A stretch of DNA of 18,159 nt from Ectocarpus siliculosus (taxonomy: Eukaryota; Sar; Phaeophyceae; Ectocarpales; Ectocarpaceae). The translations under genes and the position numbers were made by a program. Under the pieces are notes generated by a model. That model saw only the letters and a program-made list of their open reading frames with translations, searched no databases and had not been told where the DNA came from. Numbering within the stretch: the first letter of the stretch is position 1; each line of letters begins with the position of its first letter. Shown here piece after piece: positions 1 to 9,318 of this stretch. The DNA lies in NCBI GenBank assembly GCA_000310025.1, contig FN649726.1, positions 2,651,012-2,669,170 of the forward strand, given 5' to 3'.

Positions 1-1593
1 CAAGGGACGGTGGGGGGGAATCACATCGGTAACGTAAACTAGATTAAAGAATCTTACACCCGTAGTCTTGGAACAAACAGAGGCATCTCTGGGGTGCGGC
101 AAAACCCAACCATCATCGACAGAGCTCCAGTTTTGTGAGCTCCGCGAATCAGCCGCCAAAGTTGCCTCCCGTTCACTACGGTAGGAGGGGGGCGGGAAGC
201 TGGGGTGTGGTTGGTGGTCGGAACCCAGGCAAGGCGGGACGCGGATACTCCCTGCTTGGTATCGTGCACTGCAGCAGTGGAGGTCCACAAACGGGTCCAA
301 CAGGTGCCAAGTCGAGCACTACGCTAGCACAAAGGGTCGTCTCGTCGCCGGCAGGACGGGCACAGCGCTTCTGAAGGCCATGACCCGGGGGGCTCAGTGA
401 GGGGGATCCACGGGGGAGGGGGATTAGGCTACTTTTCGGAATTGAATACTGATGTGTACGTGTGTGCATGTTTGCAGTTCGTAAGCACGGCCGTTGTGTG
501 CAAACATAAAAAAAAAGTAGACCTGGCCCAGAAGAGAGGGGGCGGCGGCGCGGTTAAAGTATTCATATTTCCTTTCTATCCTCACCGCTATCACTGGCTG
601 GTTGCGAAGGCTGAGCTTGAGCATGCTACCCGTAACCTCCACCTTGACGTCCGATCGTGACACCTCTGCAACAGGCAGATCAGATCAAAGGATGTGTGTG
701 TAGAGAGATGAGAGCGAGAGAGAAGAGAGAGCCAAAGAGAGAGAGGGGGGGGGGGGGGGTGTACGTGAGAGATGGGTCCATGGCTTGAGTGTAAACAGCG
801 GGCTAATACTACGTGAGTCATGGCATCCAGGCAACATCATCCAAGAGAAGGTAAAGCGGAAACAAGGCTTGCGTGTGTGCATGCATCCGCGTGTACCCGC
901 GGAACACGCAAGACATTTTAGTCGTCGCAACCTCCAACGGATGGTCACTGGCTGTTTCGGTTTGGCTGCGTGACGGGTGACCACTACCTGTAGCCTCCGG
1001 CAGAAATATCGCCCAAAGTAATACGCACTACAATGAGGTTGGTTTGACCAGCCAGCACGCCGTGCACTACACTGGGAACACCTGATGTCGACAACAAATG
1101 CACGAAACTACTGCAAAGCGAGGCTTCCACCACCATATGAATGAACAGCTTGCGTGACGATGAGATTGACAAAAGAGAATGTAAGTTTCAAGCCATAGCG
1201 AAAAGCAGCTATTTACAAATTAAGCATCACAACGTCCGGACGCCTGTGTGGCTCTTCCAAGGATCGGCAGCAGACTGGCCTGCACAAGAGCAACGTACGC
1301 GAAAGCAGAGTTTCTCCCAAAGATAGCAGTACCCCGCCATAGCAGTGGAACAGGTCTTCAGCACACGAGCGTGGGTTTAAAAGTCAAGCCACGCCAAGCT
1401 GGTTTATCCGTTGGGAAGGCCTCATCTCGGTTTTTCGAAAAAAAAAAAGTGTCAAAAAAGGTTGGCACTTGGTATGGACACATATTCGCCACAACTGGTA
1501 GATTAACGTCCGTCGCACAGCCTTGCTTTCTGTCGCACTTGTGTTTGTGTTTTCGACGCAGAACTTGTCCACGCGGTCTGCCTAGCTCTACTT
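1..1593. other. Region without a supported gene
   Basis: I see no coding region here that I can support. The open frames on both strands are short, contain low-complexity or Cys/His/Arg-rich translations typical of non-coding DNA, and lack paired splice signals in a consistent frame. The stretch holds a purine microsatellite with a G15 run (701-759), scattered short A and T runs, and low-complexity GT-rich patches. The part next to 1593 is probably the 3' untranslated region or 3' flank of the minus-strand gene that ends at 1594. A weakly conserved or lineage-specific exon could be missed here, because only sequence reading was available. Confidence 0.5.
701..759. repeat. (GA)n purine microsatellite with G15 run
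   Basis: An AG/GA-rich purine tract (701-744, interrupted by a few other bases) runs directly into fifteen consecutive G residues (745-759). This is a simple-sequence repeat of the kind that varies in length between strains and is often mis-sized in assemblies. No gene is attached to it. Confidence 0.85.
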
Positions 1594-3859
1594 TCAGATA
1601 CCACCCCACTCTCCACTCACGTCCGGCTCGTTCTTAGAGTCGGCCTTCTTCTTAGCCCTTCGTTGGTTCCTCAACCGCAGCCGCTTCTCCTCCGGAGTTT
1701 CACCTCGGATAACCTAAAACATGCCCCCCCCCACCCCGACACACGCACGTGCACGGCACAAGCAACAAAAAAACAAGAGGCAAGTTAAAAATATGCTGTT
1801 GGATTGGGTAGACGGCATCAAACGCGAGCACCCACGCGCATGGGGCAGTCACACTCCAGCAGCCACGAGGAAAAAAAAGGATTCTGCCGGGTCGAGAGGA
1901 TGATACACATAGACGGCAATAACACGGGCTGCTTGCCCGGGGTGATATCGGGGCTGCTGGGGTGGTAGGACACTTTGGCCGAGGGGACGGGGTGGGTGAG
2001 GCAGAGAGGGATGACAAACCGCCATGACGTCAAGGCCCATTACGGCTTGCACACGCAGAGTCATGGAACACGAGCACAAGATAGATAGCCCGTCACACGG
2101 GCCTCGGTAAGCGCAGCGTATACAGCGGCAATTTGTTAGCAGCGCATGGAAAAAGAAGGACCACAGCGAAGGCACAGGCGACGAGAGTATCGACGCCGAC
2201 ACAGCCAAAAAGTGAACAGCCGTCGCATACAAAGCGGGCAGCAACGGCGCCACACCTCGAGGACACCATAAGACTCGCCCCGCAACCCCAAACAATGTCA
2301 CCCCGGAGGGAGGGGCACAAACATTAACCCTTCCCAAACACAAAGGCACGCCATGGGATGAATGCATGGCGCCAGGTGGCGCAGACCTCCTGACAGGTTA
2401 CTCCCGGTAGGTGTCTCGTAAAGGGATAAAACGAACCACGACAGCGGGATCTGGAATGTGGGTGTATAGTTCATATACGGCAAGGTTAAGGTGTTCATAG
2501 TGATCGTCGCCATGTTGGGTCGTCGGTCCTGTTCTTTTCTTTTCGATCTTGGCGCGAATTCTATGGCATTACTACAGCAGTGTGGCCGATACCGCCGTCC
2601 AGGCCCATCGCCTCATTCGTATGGAAACCCAAACTCAGAGTTGTGGGGTGCACAGCCTCAGAAATCAAGTTGACCAATCACCGCAGGTGCCTTTGCCGCG
2701 TGTCGCGTCTAGTAAGTCCCACAGCATGGTTTTAGCCCAACACCACGACCGAGATGGCCTTGCCTATCCGAACAGTTGTTACATGGACCTCGTCAATGTA
2801 CAGCATAGTTTGGATACATGGGAACCAACCCTGATGCGATCTTTCTGCAGCCTACATGAAAGGTTGGAACTACATGTACAGAGTAGTGGGCCAAACGTAT
2901 CGCCCACACAGCAGGTTTATCCAAACATGTGCCCGCCAAGAAAGCGATAGTCCGTTCACACGTGCCCTACGAGCGGGCTGATATTGGTTTGTTGTGTGTG
3001 TATGCATAGCTGCCGGCACATGTGGTTGCTGATGGGAGAAGGGAGAGGGTGTATGTAGATTATGCATTCGGGAGACGAACATGCTCATGTTTTGGGGCGT
3101 TATTCACAACACTACATCCTAACACATAGTGCTCACAAACTCAAAACCTCACAGCAGCACCTGCTGTGGTGCAACTTGGACGCTGTAACGAGTGGTCCCG
3201 TGACCTGACCTTTTCCAAACGGCAAGCGTGTGTGTGCTGCTGTATGCATCCGCGAATGACCACGACGATGTGGAGGGATGTTGAACACTTCTGTAGGTTA
3301 GTCTCCAGATGTGGGTAAACGGGTCATGCCGCTAAATTGGTCGCCGCTTGGCTCTCCACACTCTTGGGGGAACAGCGCATCAGTCGTACACACAAAAAAC
3401 CTTGAAACACTAAGGAACAACAAAACATCATGGTATCATGGTGTATGTGCCGTCCCTCTGCATATCGCGTTAAGGGCAGGAGCACCCGCAAAGACGGACG
3501 ATCACACCACAGCCCACCATTTTTTTCATCGAAAGAGGCTACCCGTTTCTGCTTGTTTTTCCTTGAACAGCACGCGTGCCCAAATCATCGAGACGCGACT
3601 GCACGCCGAAAGCAGGGGGGATGAATCACACGCTCTCGCGCACACCCAGGCTCACCTTGTTTGCAATGAGGCACACGATGATCACCATGACGGCTACGGC
3701 GGCCTTCGTCAAGAAGCTCCACTGGTCTTGCTCACCGCTGAGCATCATCTCCTCCACGTCATCCTTCCCCGGCGACCCTTCGCCACCAGCGGCCGCTGCC
3801 GCCTCCGCCAGCTTTTCCGCGGCAGCAGCCGCAGCTTCCTGCACGTTTTCAGTTGCCAT
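1594..3859 (-). CDS. Small single-pass membrane protein, two exons (107 aa)
   Basis: I do not recognise the family. Exon 1 (3859-3656, 68 codons) starts MATENVQEAAAAAAEKLAEA. It has an Ala-rich helical segment (residues 5-25), an acidic stretch (31-46, KDDVEEMMLSGEQDQ) and a hydrophobic segment suited to one membrane helix (about 49-66, FLTKAAVAVMVIIVCLIA). It ends AAG|GTGAGC, phase 0. Exon 2 (1713-1594) starts after an acceptor whose TAG is itself an in-frame stop, so the reading frame opens exactly there. It encodes VIRGETPEEKRLRLRNQRRA, then a KKKADSKNEPD tail, and stops at TGA. Phases match. Acidic N-terminus and strongly basic C-terminus suggest the tail faces the cytosol (positive-inside rule; inference). 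A good donor (GAC|GTGAGT, intron from 1620) inside exon 2 could allow a different C-terminus. Start at 3859 is preferred over an upstream in-frame ATG because the latter would translate the CT/GA tract. The join across about 1.9 kb is inferred; further exons could lie between. Confidence 0.6.
1714..3655 (-). other. Intron of the small membrane protein gene (~1.9 kb)
   Basis: This is the presumed single intron between exon 1 (donor GTGAGC at 3655) and exon 2 (acceptor TTTTAG ending at 1714). It is much longer than the 270-540 nt introns of the other genes. I see no further exon with matching splice signals on the minus strand. The plus strand has two moderately long open frames: 2549-2950 (133 codons) and 3311-4120 (269 codons). 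The second runs antisense across exon 1. Neither shows a recognisable domain. The intron could conceal an unrecognised small exon or a decayed insertion. Confidence 0.45.
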
Positions 3860-3873
3860 CCTTCCCGACCGTC

Positions 3874-3904
3874 CTCGCTCTCGCTCTCTCTCTCTCTGTC
3901 TGCC
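3874..3904 (-). promoter_or_regulatory. GA-rich tract in the 5' leader of the membrane protein gene
   Basis: On the plus strand this is CT-rich (a run of about nine CT units with minor interruptions); on the minus strand it is GA-rich and lies about 15-45 nt upstream of the ATG at 3859. Such tracts are common in 5' leaders and core promoters of many eukaryotes. Its position suggests a leader or initiator-near element, but no function is shown by the sequence. Confidence 0.35.
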
Positions 3905-5024
3905 TACGGCCAGAAGCCAAACACCCCCCACACAACGCTGGTCCCCACACACCTCTCTTGGCGGATACCAGCCTTGCTTCACAAATTTACGTTCAAGGTG
4001 TGTAGGCTTGTCGTTGGTAGGCAGGATCTCGACCCTCGGCAGCCGGCCCTCTCGTGTGTGCTTTCGCGTGTACCCTCGGGAGGACCTGCTGCTGCGGCCG
4101 CGCTGACTTGCCAGTGCTAAATTGTGTCGTGAGGCAGGCTTGTTTGGTCAATTGCTCCGTCAGCGCAGGCCCCATAAATTTTAGACGGCCAACTGCGTGC
4201 CCCCCCCCAGCTCGTGTTTTTTTTTTTTGTGTTTTTCGTCTCTCTGTTTCTGGACATCGTCGTCGTGGACTCGTCGACTACACTTTGCTTCTCAGCTAAC
4301 ACTGAACAAATTGTAGTAGTTTTACGGTGGAGGGGATTGTGGAGGGAAAACTATACCAAACGCCCAGGAGAGGAAAAAATTGTTGTTTCGTTCAGAAAAA
4401 ATAGACATGCATAGTTGTATGACAGGGCGGAAACACTTACTTTTATGACATTATGAGTGGCACCCCCTACATACCGCGCGCGTTATTTTAGAGGGAGACT
4501 ACATTGCAAAGTGCTAATGCCTCCGACTTGTAGAGATAGACTTACGTTCCGGGTACCCATTCATATGCACAAAAGTGCCGGAAATCCCGCGCGGACATGA
4601 ACAACATGTAGATTTGGCACAGGAGTTTTCTTTAGCCTCATGATCACACAGCGTTTCTTGAGCATATCGAAAGACAGAGAGGGATACATTATGTGCGCGT
4701 ACCGTGCGTGGGGCAACGCACAGATGTTCGGGTGCTTTGAACAGGTTATGAATTAGCCTAGCGAGGCAGCACCCTTTGCCGCCGTCAGGAAACGATGACG
4801 TCTACGCAATCTAAGCCTATACCATGTACACTCTCTCCACAACAATCAATCCACTTCCAAGGTTTTTCCATAGCTATCTTACGCGGGAGCATGGGGGGAC
4901 CCAGGTGGAGAGGTGATACAGTACTTCCACAACGTGAGCGACAAAAACATACAGCTACAGTAGGGAATATCACACACGACTTAAAAACAATTTCCGCATT
5001 CGCGAGCTAGATATTGAAAATAAC

Positions 5025-5112
5025 CTACATGTAGAAACGCCTCACGATTCACTACCATTGCTCACGATGCACTACCATCGTGGATATCAATGTAGACCAT
5101 TCTACATGTAGA
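5025..5112. repeat. Palindromes and 20-bp tandem repeat after the phosphatase stop
   Basis: The palindrome CTACATGTAG lies at 5025-5034. Two 20-bp units (5041-5060 and 5061-5080, CTCACGATTCACTACCATTG and a copy differing at two positions) stand head to tail. Then come a 7-bp hairpin ATGTAGA-CCAT-TCTACAT (5090-5107) and an overlapping palindrome TCTACATGTAGA (5101-5112). The cluster ends 7 nt past the stop codon of the minus-strand phosphatase, so it would be transcribed in that gene's 3' untranslated region, where it could form RNA structure. It could equally be the remnant of a small inverted-repeat element. Confidence 0.65.
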
Positions 5113-5118
5113 GACTAA

Positions 5119-8100
5119 TCACATGACGGCGCATACTTCACTAGACGTCTGGTTCGTCACGGCCGCCTCCTCGGCACCACCGTTCCCATGATGTCCGCCC
5201 TCTTGCTGATCGAACTGCATCACAAAACTAGCCAAAACTGGCCGATGATCGGAAGTCTTGAGCTCTCCGACGCTGCGGTAAGCTGTGAGCTGAATCCCGC
5301 CCATCGCGCCCACCCCTCCCACCCCATTTTCCTCTCCACTCTTCCCCTCGTTACACATCTCCCGCGGCTCGTTCTTCTTGACGGTAGTAGCGGCGGCATC
5401 GTCCGTAGGAGGAGCAGACACAACCCTGCCCGAATACAGGATTCGATCCGTCCACGCCGGCACGCGTTGCTTGGAGGACGTGTCGTACGTGTCGGTCCCG
5501 CTGTCGAACTTGTACGTCGGCCGGAAGTTGAGGGGTCCCTCCGAGTAGCCCGAGAACGGCGGCGCCTGCCGCCCCCCCTCGCCTCCGCCCTCGCCCCCTC
5601 GGTCTCGGCTCCTCTCGAGAGACAGCTGCTCGTTGTTGAGAAGGACCCCGTGCATGTCTTTCGACAGGAGCAAGTCGGCCACCGCGCGAGGGGCGTTGAC
5701 TCGGTAGTTGAGATCCCCCGCCCAGAAAACGCGGTCGAACGCCTGCGGGAGCGTTGTACAACTACTCCTGGCGTCACTGCTGTGCTTGGGCACCATATCT
5801 CTTCCCCCTAGTCCCACACCTGGTTGCGCTTCTTCTTGTCCTCTCCATTGTCTTCCCCCGTGATTCCCACCGCTCTCATCCTGCTGACCGGTGCTTCGGC
5901 GAGAAGGGCGTGTATCGCTAGGGTCCGGCGTAAGGGGTGGGGTAGTACATTTGTCGACGGCGCCATCAACCTCCTCCACGACAGTCTTCGGCGCCGCCGC
6001 CGCCACCGCCGCTACATCCGTTTTCGTTTCCTTCGATCGGGTTCCCTCCTTCCCTGTCGGCGACAACGGCGATGCTGCCACCTTTGAACACTCTGCCGGC
6101 ATTGCTGCACTATTTAGATTCGAGTGGTCTGGATCTCCATCTCCATCCAAACTCCTCGCGCCGACCATGGACGGCCGTGTCGTTGTGCTCTCCTCGCCGG
6201 GACCTTGCCCCCTTACCCCGGCGGTGGCGTCTGCTACAGAAACAGGGGGCGGCTGGCCTTCAGCATTGGCACCACCACCATCATCCCCGCCGTCGTCGTC
6301 GTCCCTTTTATTAGCACGCTCGTCCCAGCCTACTTCACCAGGCGGCGATTGTTCAGAGACAGACAGCGGGGCCGACGCAGCAGCTGGCGGCGGTTCCTCT
6401 TCGCATTTCGGATCCCGGCCGTCGTGGGCCGCGCCGGCGTTGACGCCGCTTGGTCCGGGGGGCCCGAGGTCTCGCACGAGGCCGTTGGAGATCTGGAAGA
6501 AGTGGTCGTTTCTCTCTCGCACGTTGTTCTGGTGGGCCGCCAGGTGCGAGTTGACGAACACGCAGGAGGTGGCCCCGACGCTGAACGATATCCCGACGCC
6601 GCCCTTGTTCCCCAGAGTCGTGCTCGGGGCGCCGAGACTGAGGCCCGTCGCGACGGCGGAGGAGCGCACGTTGCGCAGGAGGGGGATTATCCCCCGGTGC
6701 GCGAAGACGGCGTTGTGGGTGGCCTGTGGTCAACACAGCGCGGGGCGGGTGTTCACGAAGAGAGAGAGCAAGGGACGTGTACTAGTGGGTCGAACGGACG
6801 GATAGTACGTTGTGTCTGGTTTTCGACGGTGTGGTGTCGTCGCTGACAGCACCGAGCACATGCCCGGGAGATGACGGAACAGGCATCGGGGAATGGCCCA
6901 AAACCAGAGTTACCGGCAAGGGGTGTAACGGATCGACGCACCCGCTCCATCCACCTATGTCGTCAGCTACCGACGCGCAGAAAACAGACGCAATACGGCA
7001 ATTGTTGACAGCCGTGGCCTAGTCCCAACGTCTCGCAAACACTTTGTATCGGAGTCAAAAACTTGGGGGAAAACCAGCACGCTGCGCCCACCTGAAGCCC
7101 GTGAGCACAAAGCATTTCGTACGAATACCCCAGAGTTTCCTTCAACAAGCTCTCCCATTCCTTCTTGGAATGCACTATCACAGACTTGGCAATGCTGTGG
7201 AGGCATTCTTCCGTCCCGATAGCGTAGATGTGGAACTGCCGACGGAGAAGCGCAGAGAAAAGTGAGGGCCTACGAAGCTCCATATGACATGTCGACACGT
7301 CACAGCAATACAAGGCGTGCTTCTCAGTGTAAATCGGAGTCAAGAACCTGGCCGGGCGCGTGTTGATCACGTGTAAAGAGAACGTGCGCGGCAGGCAGGG
7401 AAGCAATTGAACCCTCGAGAACTATGTATGACTGACATCCCAATGTCATACCATGGGCGCGTCCTCATGCACGGAGGTCGTGTCAACTTAATAACGACAA
7501 CCGGTGGCTGGCTTCATCATGTTGCGGATCGGTGTCATGCAAGAACAAACCTATGTTGCTCTCAATGTGTTGTTGTCTACCCCAACCGCACGACTCAGAG
7601 TAGGGCACAAACGTCAGCTCATGGCGCGCAAACGAAGTGCTGGAGGTGGTGTTTCGTGAGCGCGTCCCGTGTTCCACCAAAAGGCCTTGACGAGGTCGAA
7701 AAAACTCACTCACCTTGCCAGGAGGCAAAATAGTTTCCCGTAGCTTGTCCGCCGCCGGGGTCGGCTTGGCGTGCAGGTTCCAAGTCACCACTCTCACGAG
7801 AACGCTGCCCATGCTTTTGGCGGCCGCCAGGACGTCGTCTTCGCCTTTGTCGAGCGCCCAGAGCTCCGGATCTGGCTCGCTGTCCAGCAACTCGGGCCAC
7901 TCGTCACGAGAGGTCAGCGTGTTGTCCCTAGCCAGTACCCTGCGGGCATGTTTCGCTGCTTCCGGTGGTCCCGCTGCTGCCGTTGCTGGCGGTTGTCGGG
8001 CCCCGGTTTCTAACCATTTGGAGGACACGGCAGTATCCTCTTGGTGTAGATCGCCGGTCACCTTCTCCTCTGTCGTCAAGCCTTGTTCACCCTTGCGATC

Positions 8101-9318
8101 GCCGCCAGCACCGTCGTGACGACTCTCGTCTGGTTCTGGATCCGGTCCCTGCATGTTTCGTCCACCGCTTGCCACGCCTCCGTCGGCAAGTGTTGTCGCC
8201 TCCGTGCATCCGGTGTGTATATCTTTGCTTTTCGTTTCGTCATCCATGGCGGGGCCGTCGACACAAGCGTTAGGCAGGTCGTCGCTTGGGATAGGTCTTT
8301 TGTTGTCGTTATGGTTGAGGTTTTCTTCCTTGTTGCAGCCGTCGCTGTCACCGAGGTCGCCACCCGGGGTGTCGCCGAAAAAGGCCGCCGGCGCGACCTT
8401 TCCGGGCGAGTCTTGTTTGTTACGCCCAGGTTTCAGACGGCTCCAAGAGAGGGGTGAAAGGCGCTTGGCCCCAGCTTGCTTCAGTCGATCGGGTGACCTC
8501 TTCCAGCCCATTGAAACTCGTTGTGGGGAAGCTGACGCCGGCGAGACTTGGGCTTCCGACCCAAAAGCCAACACGTTGCGGAGTCCAAGGCCAACTCTTG
8601 CCCTTATAGCTGCAACAGGAGAAACCGGATCTCGACCGCGCCCCGTCCGCCCACGGCTGGGCGTCCCTGCTCTTTCGCCGAATTCTGGATCTACAACGCT
8701 ACCCCCAGTTGCTTCAACCACTACGATATCACCAGGTGTATCGCCGGCCTTGGAGTCGTCTTGTTCCTCGGTCTCTGTCTCGACGACGGGATCTGAGTTT
8801 TTCGCATCGGCCGCGAAACTTTTTCTGTGCTCAGCATCTCCTAGACACTGGTCGTCGTCAGACCGTGGACAGCATTCCGATTCTCTATCGTCCTTGGCAG
8901 TGGTGGTGCTATTGTCTCCTGCAGCATTGGTAGGGTCGTCGCCACGTCCAATGTTCGTCGGCGTTGTCGTCGTTGTCGCATGAGAGCTAGTACTATTGCG
9001 CCCGGCAGCGGTGTCACCATTCGCCCCCAACAACAATGTACCTTCTCCCTCTTTGCCTCCGCAGGTACGGCCCTGAGATGTCACTGGGCTTGCACTACCG
9101 TGCCTCTTCGCCTGCTTGGTGCGGTTGTGTTGTTGGCCGTGCCGGTCGTCCTCGCTTCCGAGTATCGCCGACGACGATAAGCGGCCGTGGTCCCCGAGCG
9201 GAGGCAAGATGACCGCATTCCTGCCTACTTCCGGCAGTTTTGCACCGCTGTACGTACAGTCGTCCCCTTCTGGTGCTTGGAAGCTCTTGCGCTGATGGTG
9301 ACACGGCGATGCAGACAT
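5119..9318 (-). CDS. Inositol polyphosphate 5-phosphatase with CaaX box (1117 aa, three exons)
   Basis: Removes the 5-phosphate from phosphoinositides and/or soluble inositol phosphates; the exact substrate cannot be read from sequence. Exons: 9318-7714 (535 codons), 7235-7092 (48) and 6723-5119 (534 plus TGA); all joins are phase 0 with GT-AG borders. Residues 1-505 are Gly/Ser/Asp/Thr-rich and look disordered. The IPPc domain runs from about 506 to 1090: VVTWNLHAKP (~510-519), FHIYAIGTEEC (536-546), GNKGGVGISF (621-630), VNSHLAAHQ (640-648), FWAGDLNYR (916-924), FRPTYKFDSGTDTYDTSSKQ (~983-1002), PAWTDRILY (1005-1013) and KTSDHRPV (1072-1079). All hallmark catalytic motifs are present; Thr replaces the frequent Cys before DR, as in INPP5E. 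A low-complexity insert of about 240 aa (~672-911) splits the domain without a stop. The protein ends CAVM, a CaaX box predicted to be farnesylated, which would tether it to membranes. ATG at 9318 is the first in frame after stops; further 5' exons are possible. Confidence 0.9.
7049..7351. repeat. 18-bp direct repeat in the two introns flanking phosphatase exon 2
   Basis: TCGGAGTCAAAAACTTGG at 7049-7066 (in intron 2) and TCGGAGTCAAGAACCTGG at 7334-7351 (in intron 1) match at 16 of 18 positions in the same orientation. They bracket the 144-nt exon 2 (7235-7092), 26-99 nt outside it. Repeats this short can arise by chance. Their symmetric placement around one exon could instead reflect a local duplication or a shared splicing element. 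Confidence 0.5.

Larger units (their letters stand above)
3860..5118. other. Intergenic: 5' flank of membrane protein gene, 3' flank of phosphatase gene
   Basis: Both neighbours are on the minus strand, so this gap holds the 3' flank of the 5-phosphatase (next to 5118) and the promoter and 5' leader of the small membrane protein gene (next to 3860). It contains a CT/GA tract (3874-3904), a C10 run followed after a few bases by a T14 run (about 4201-4230), and a cluster of palindromes and a tandem repeat at 5025-5112. The open frames at 4785-5010 on both strands have no recognisable content. I found no convincing AATAAA-type signal for the phosphatase on the minus strand. Confidence 0.5.

Noticed and set aside
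3311-4120. 269-codon plus-strand open frame
   Set aside because: It runs antisense across exon 1 of the membrane protein gene and its flank. Its translation includes the (CT)n tract as Ser-Leu repeats and has no recognisable domain.
5891-6805. 304-codon plus-strand open frame opposite the phosphatase insert
   Set aside because: It is the complement of phosphatase exon 3. The minus frame carries the IPPc motifs on both sides and is clearly the coding one.
7407-7733. 108-codon plus-strand open frame within phosphatase intron 1
   Set aside because: No domain, Cys/Thr/Arg-rich shadow-like composition, and it lies antisense within an intron with good borders.
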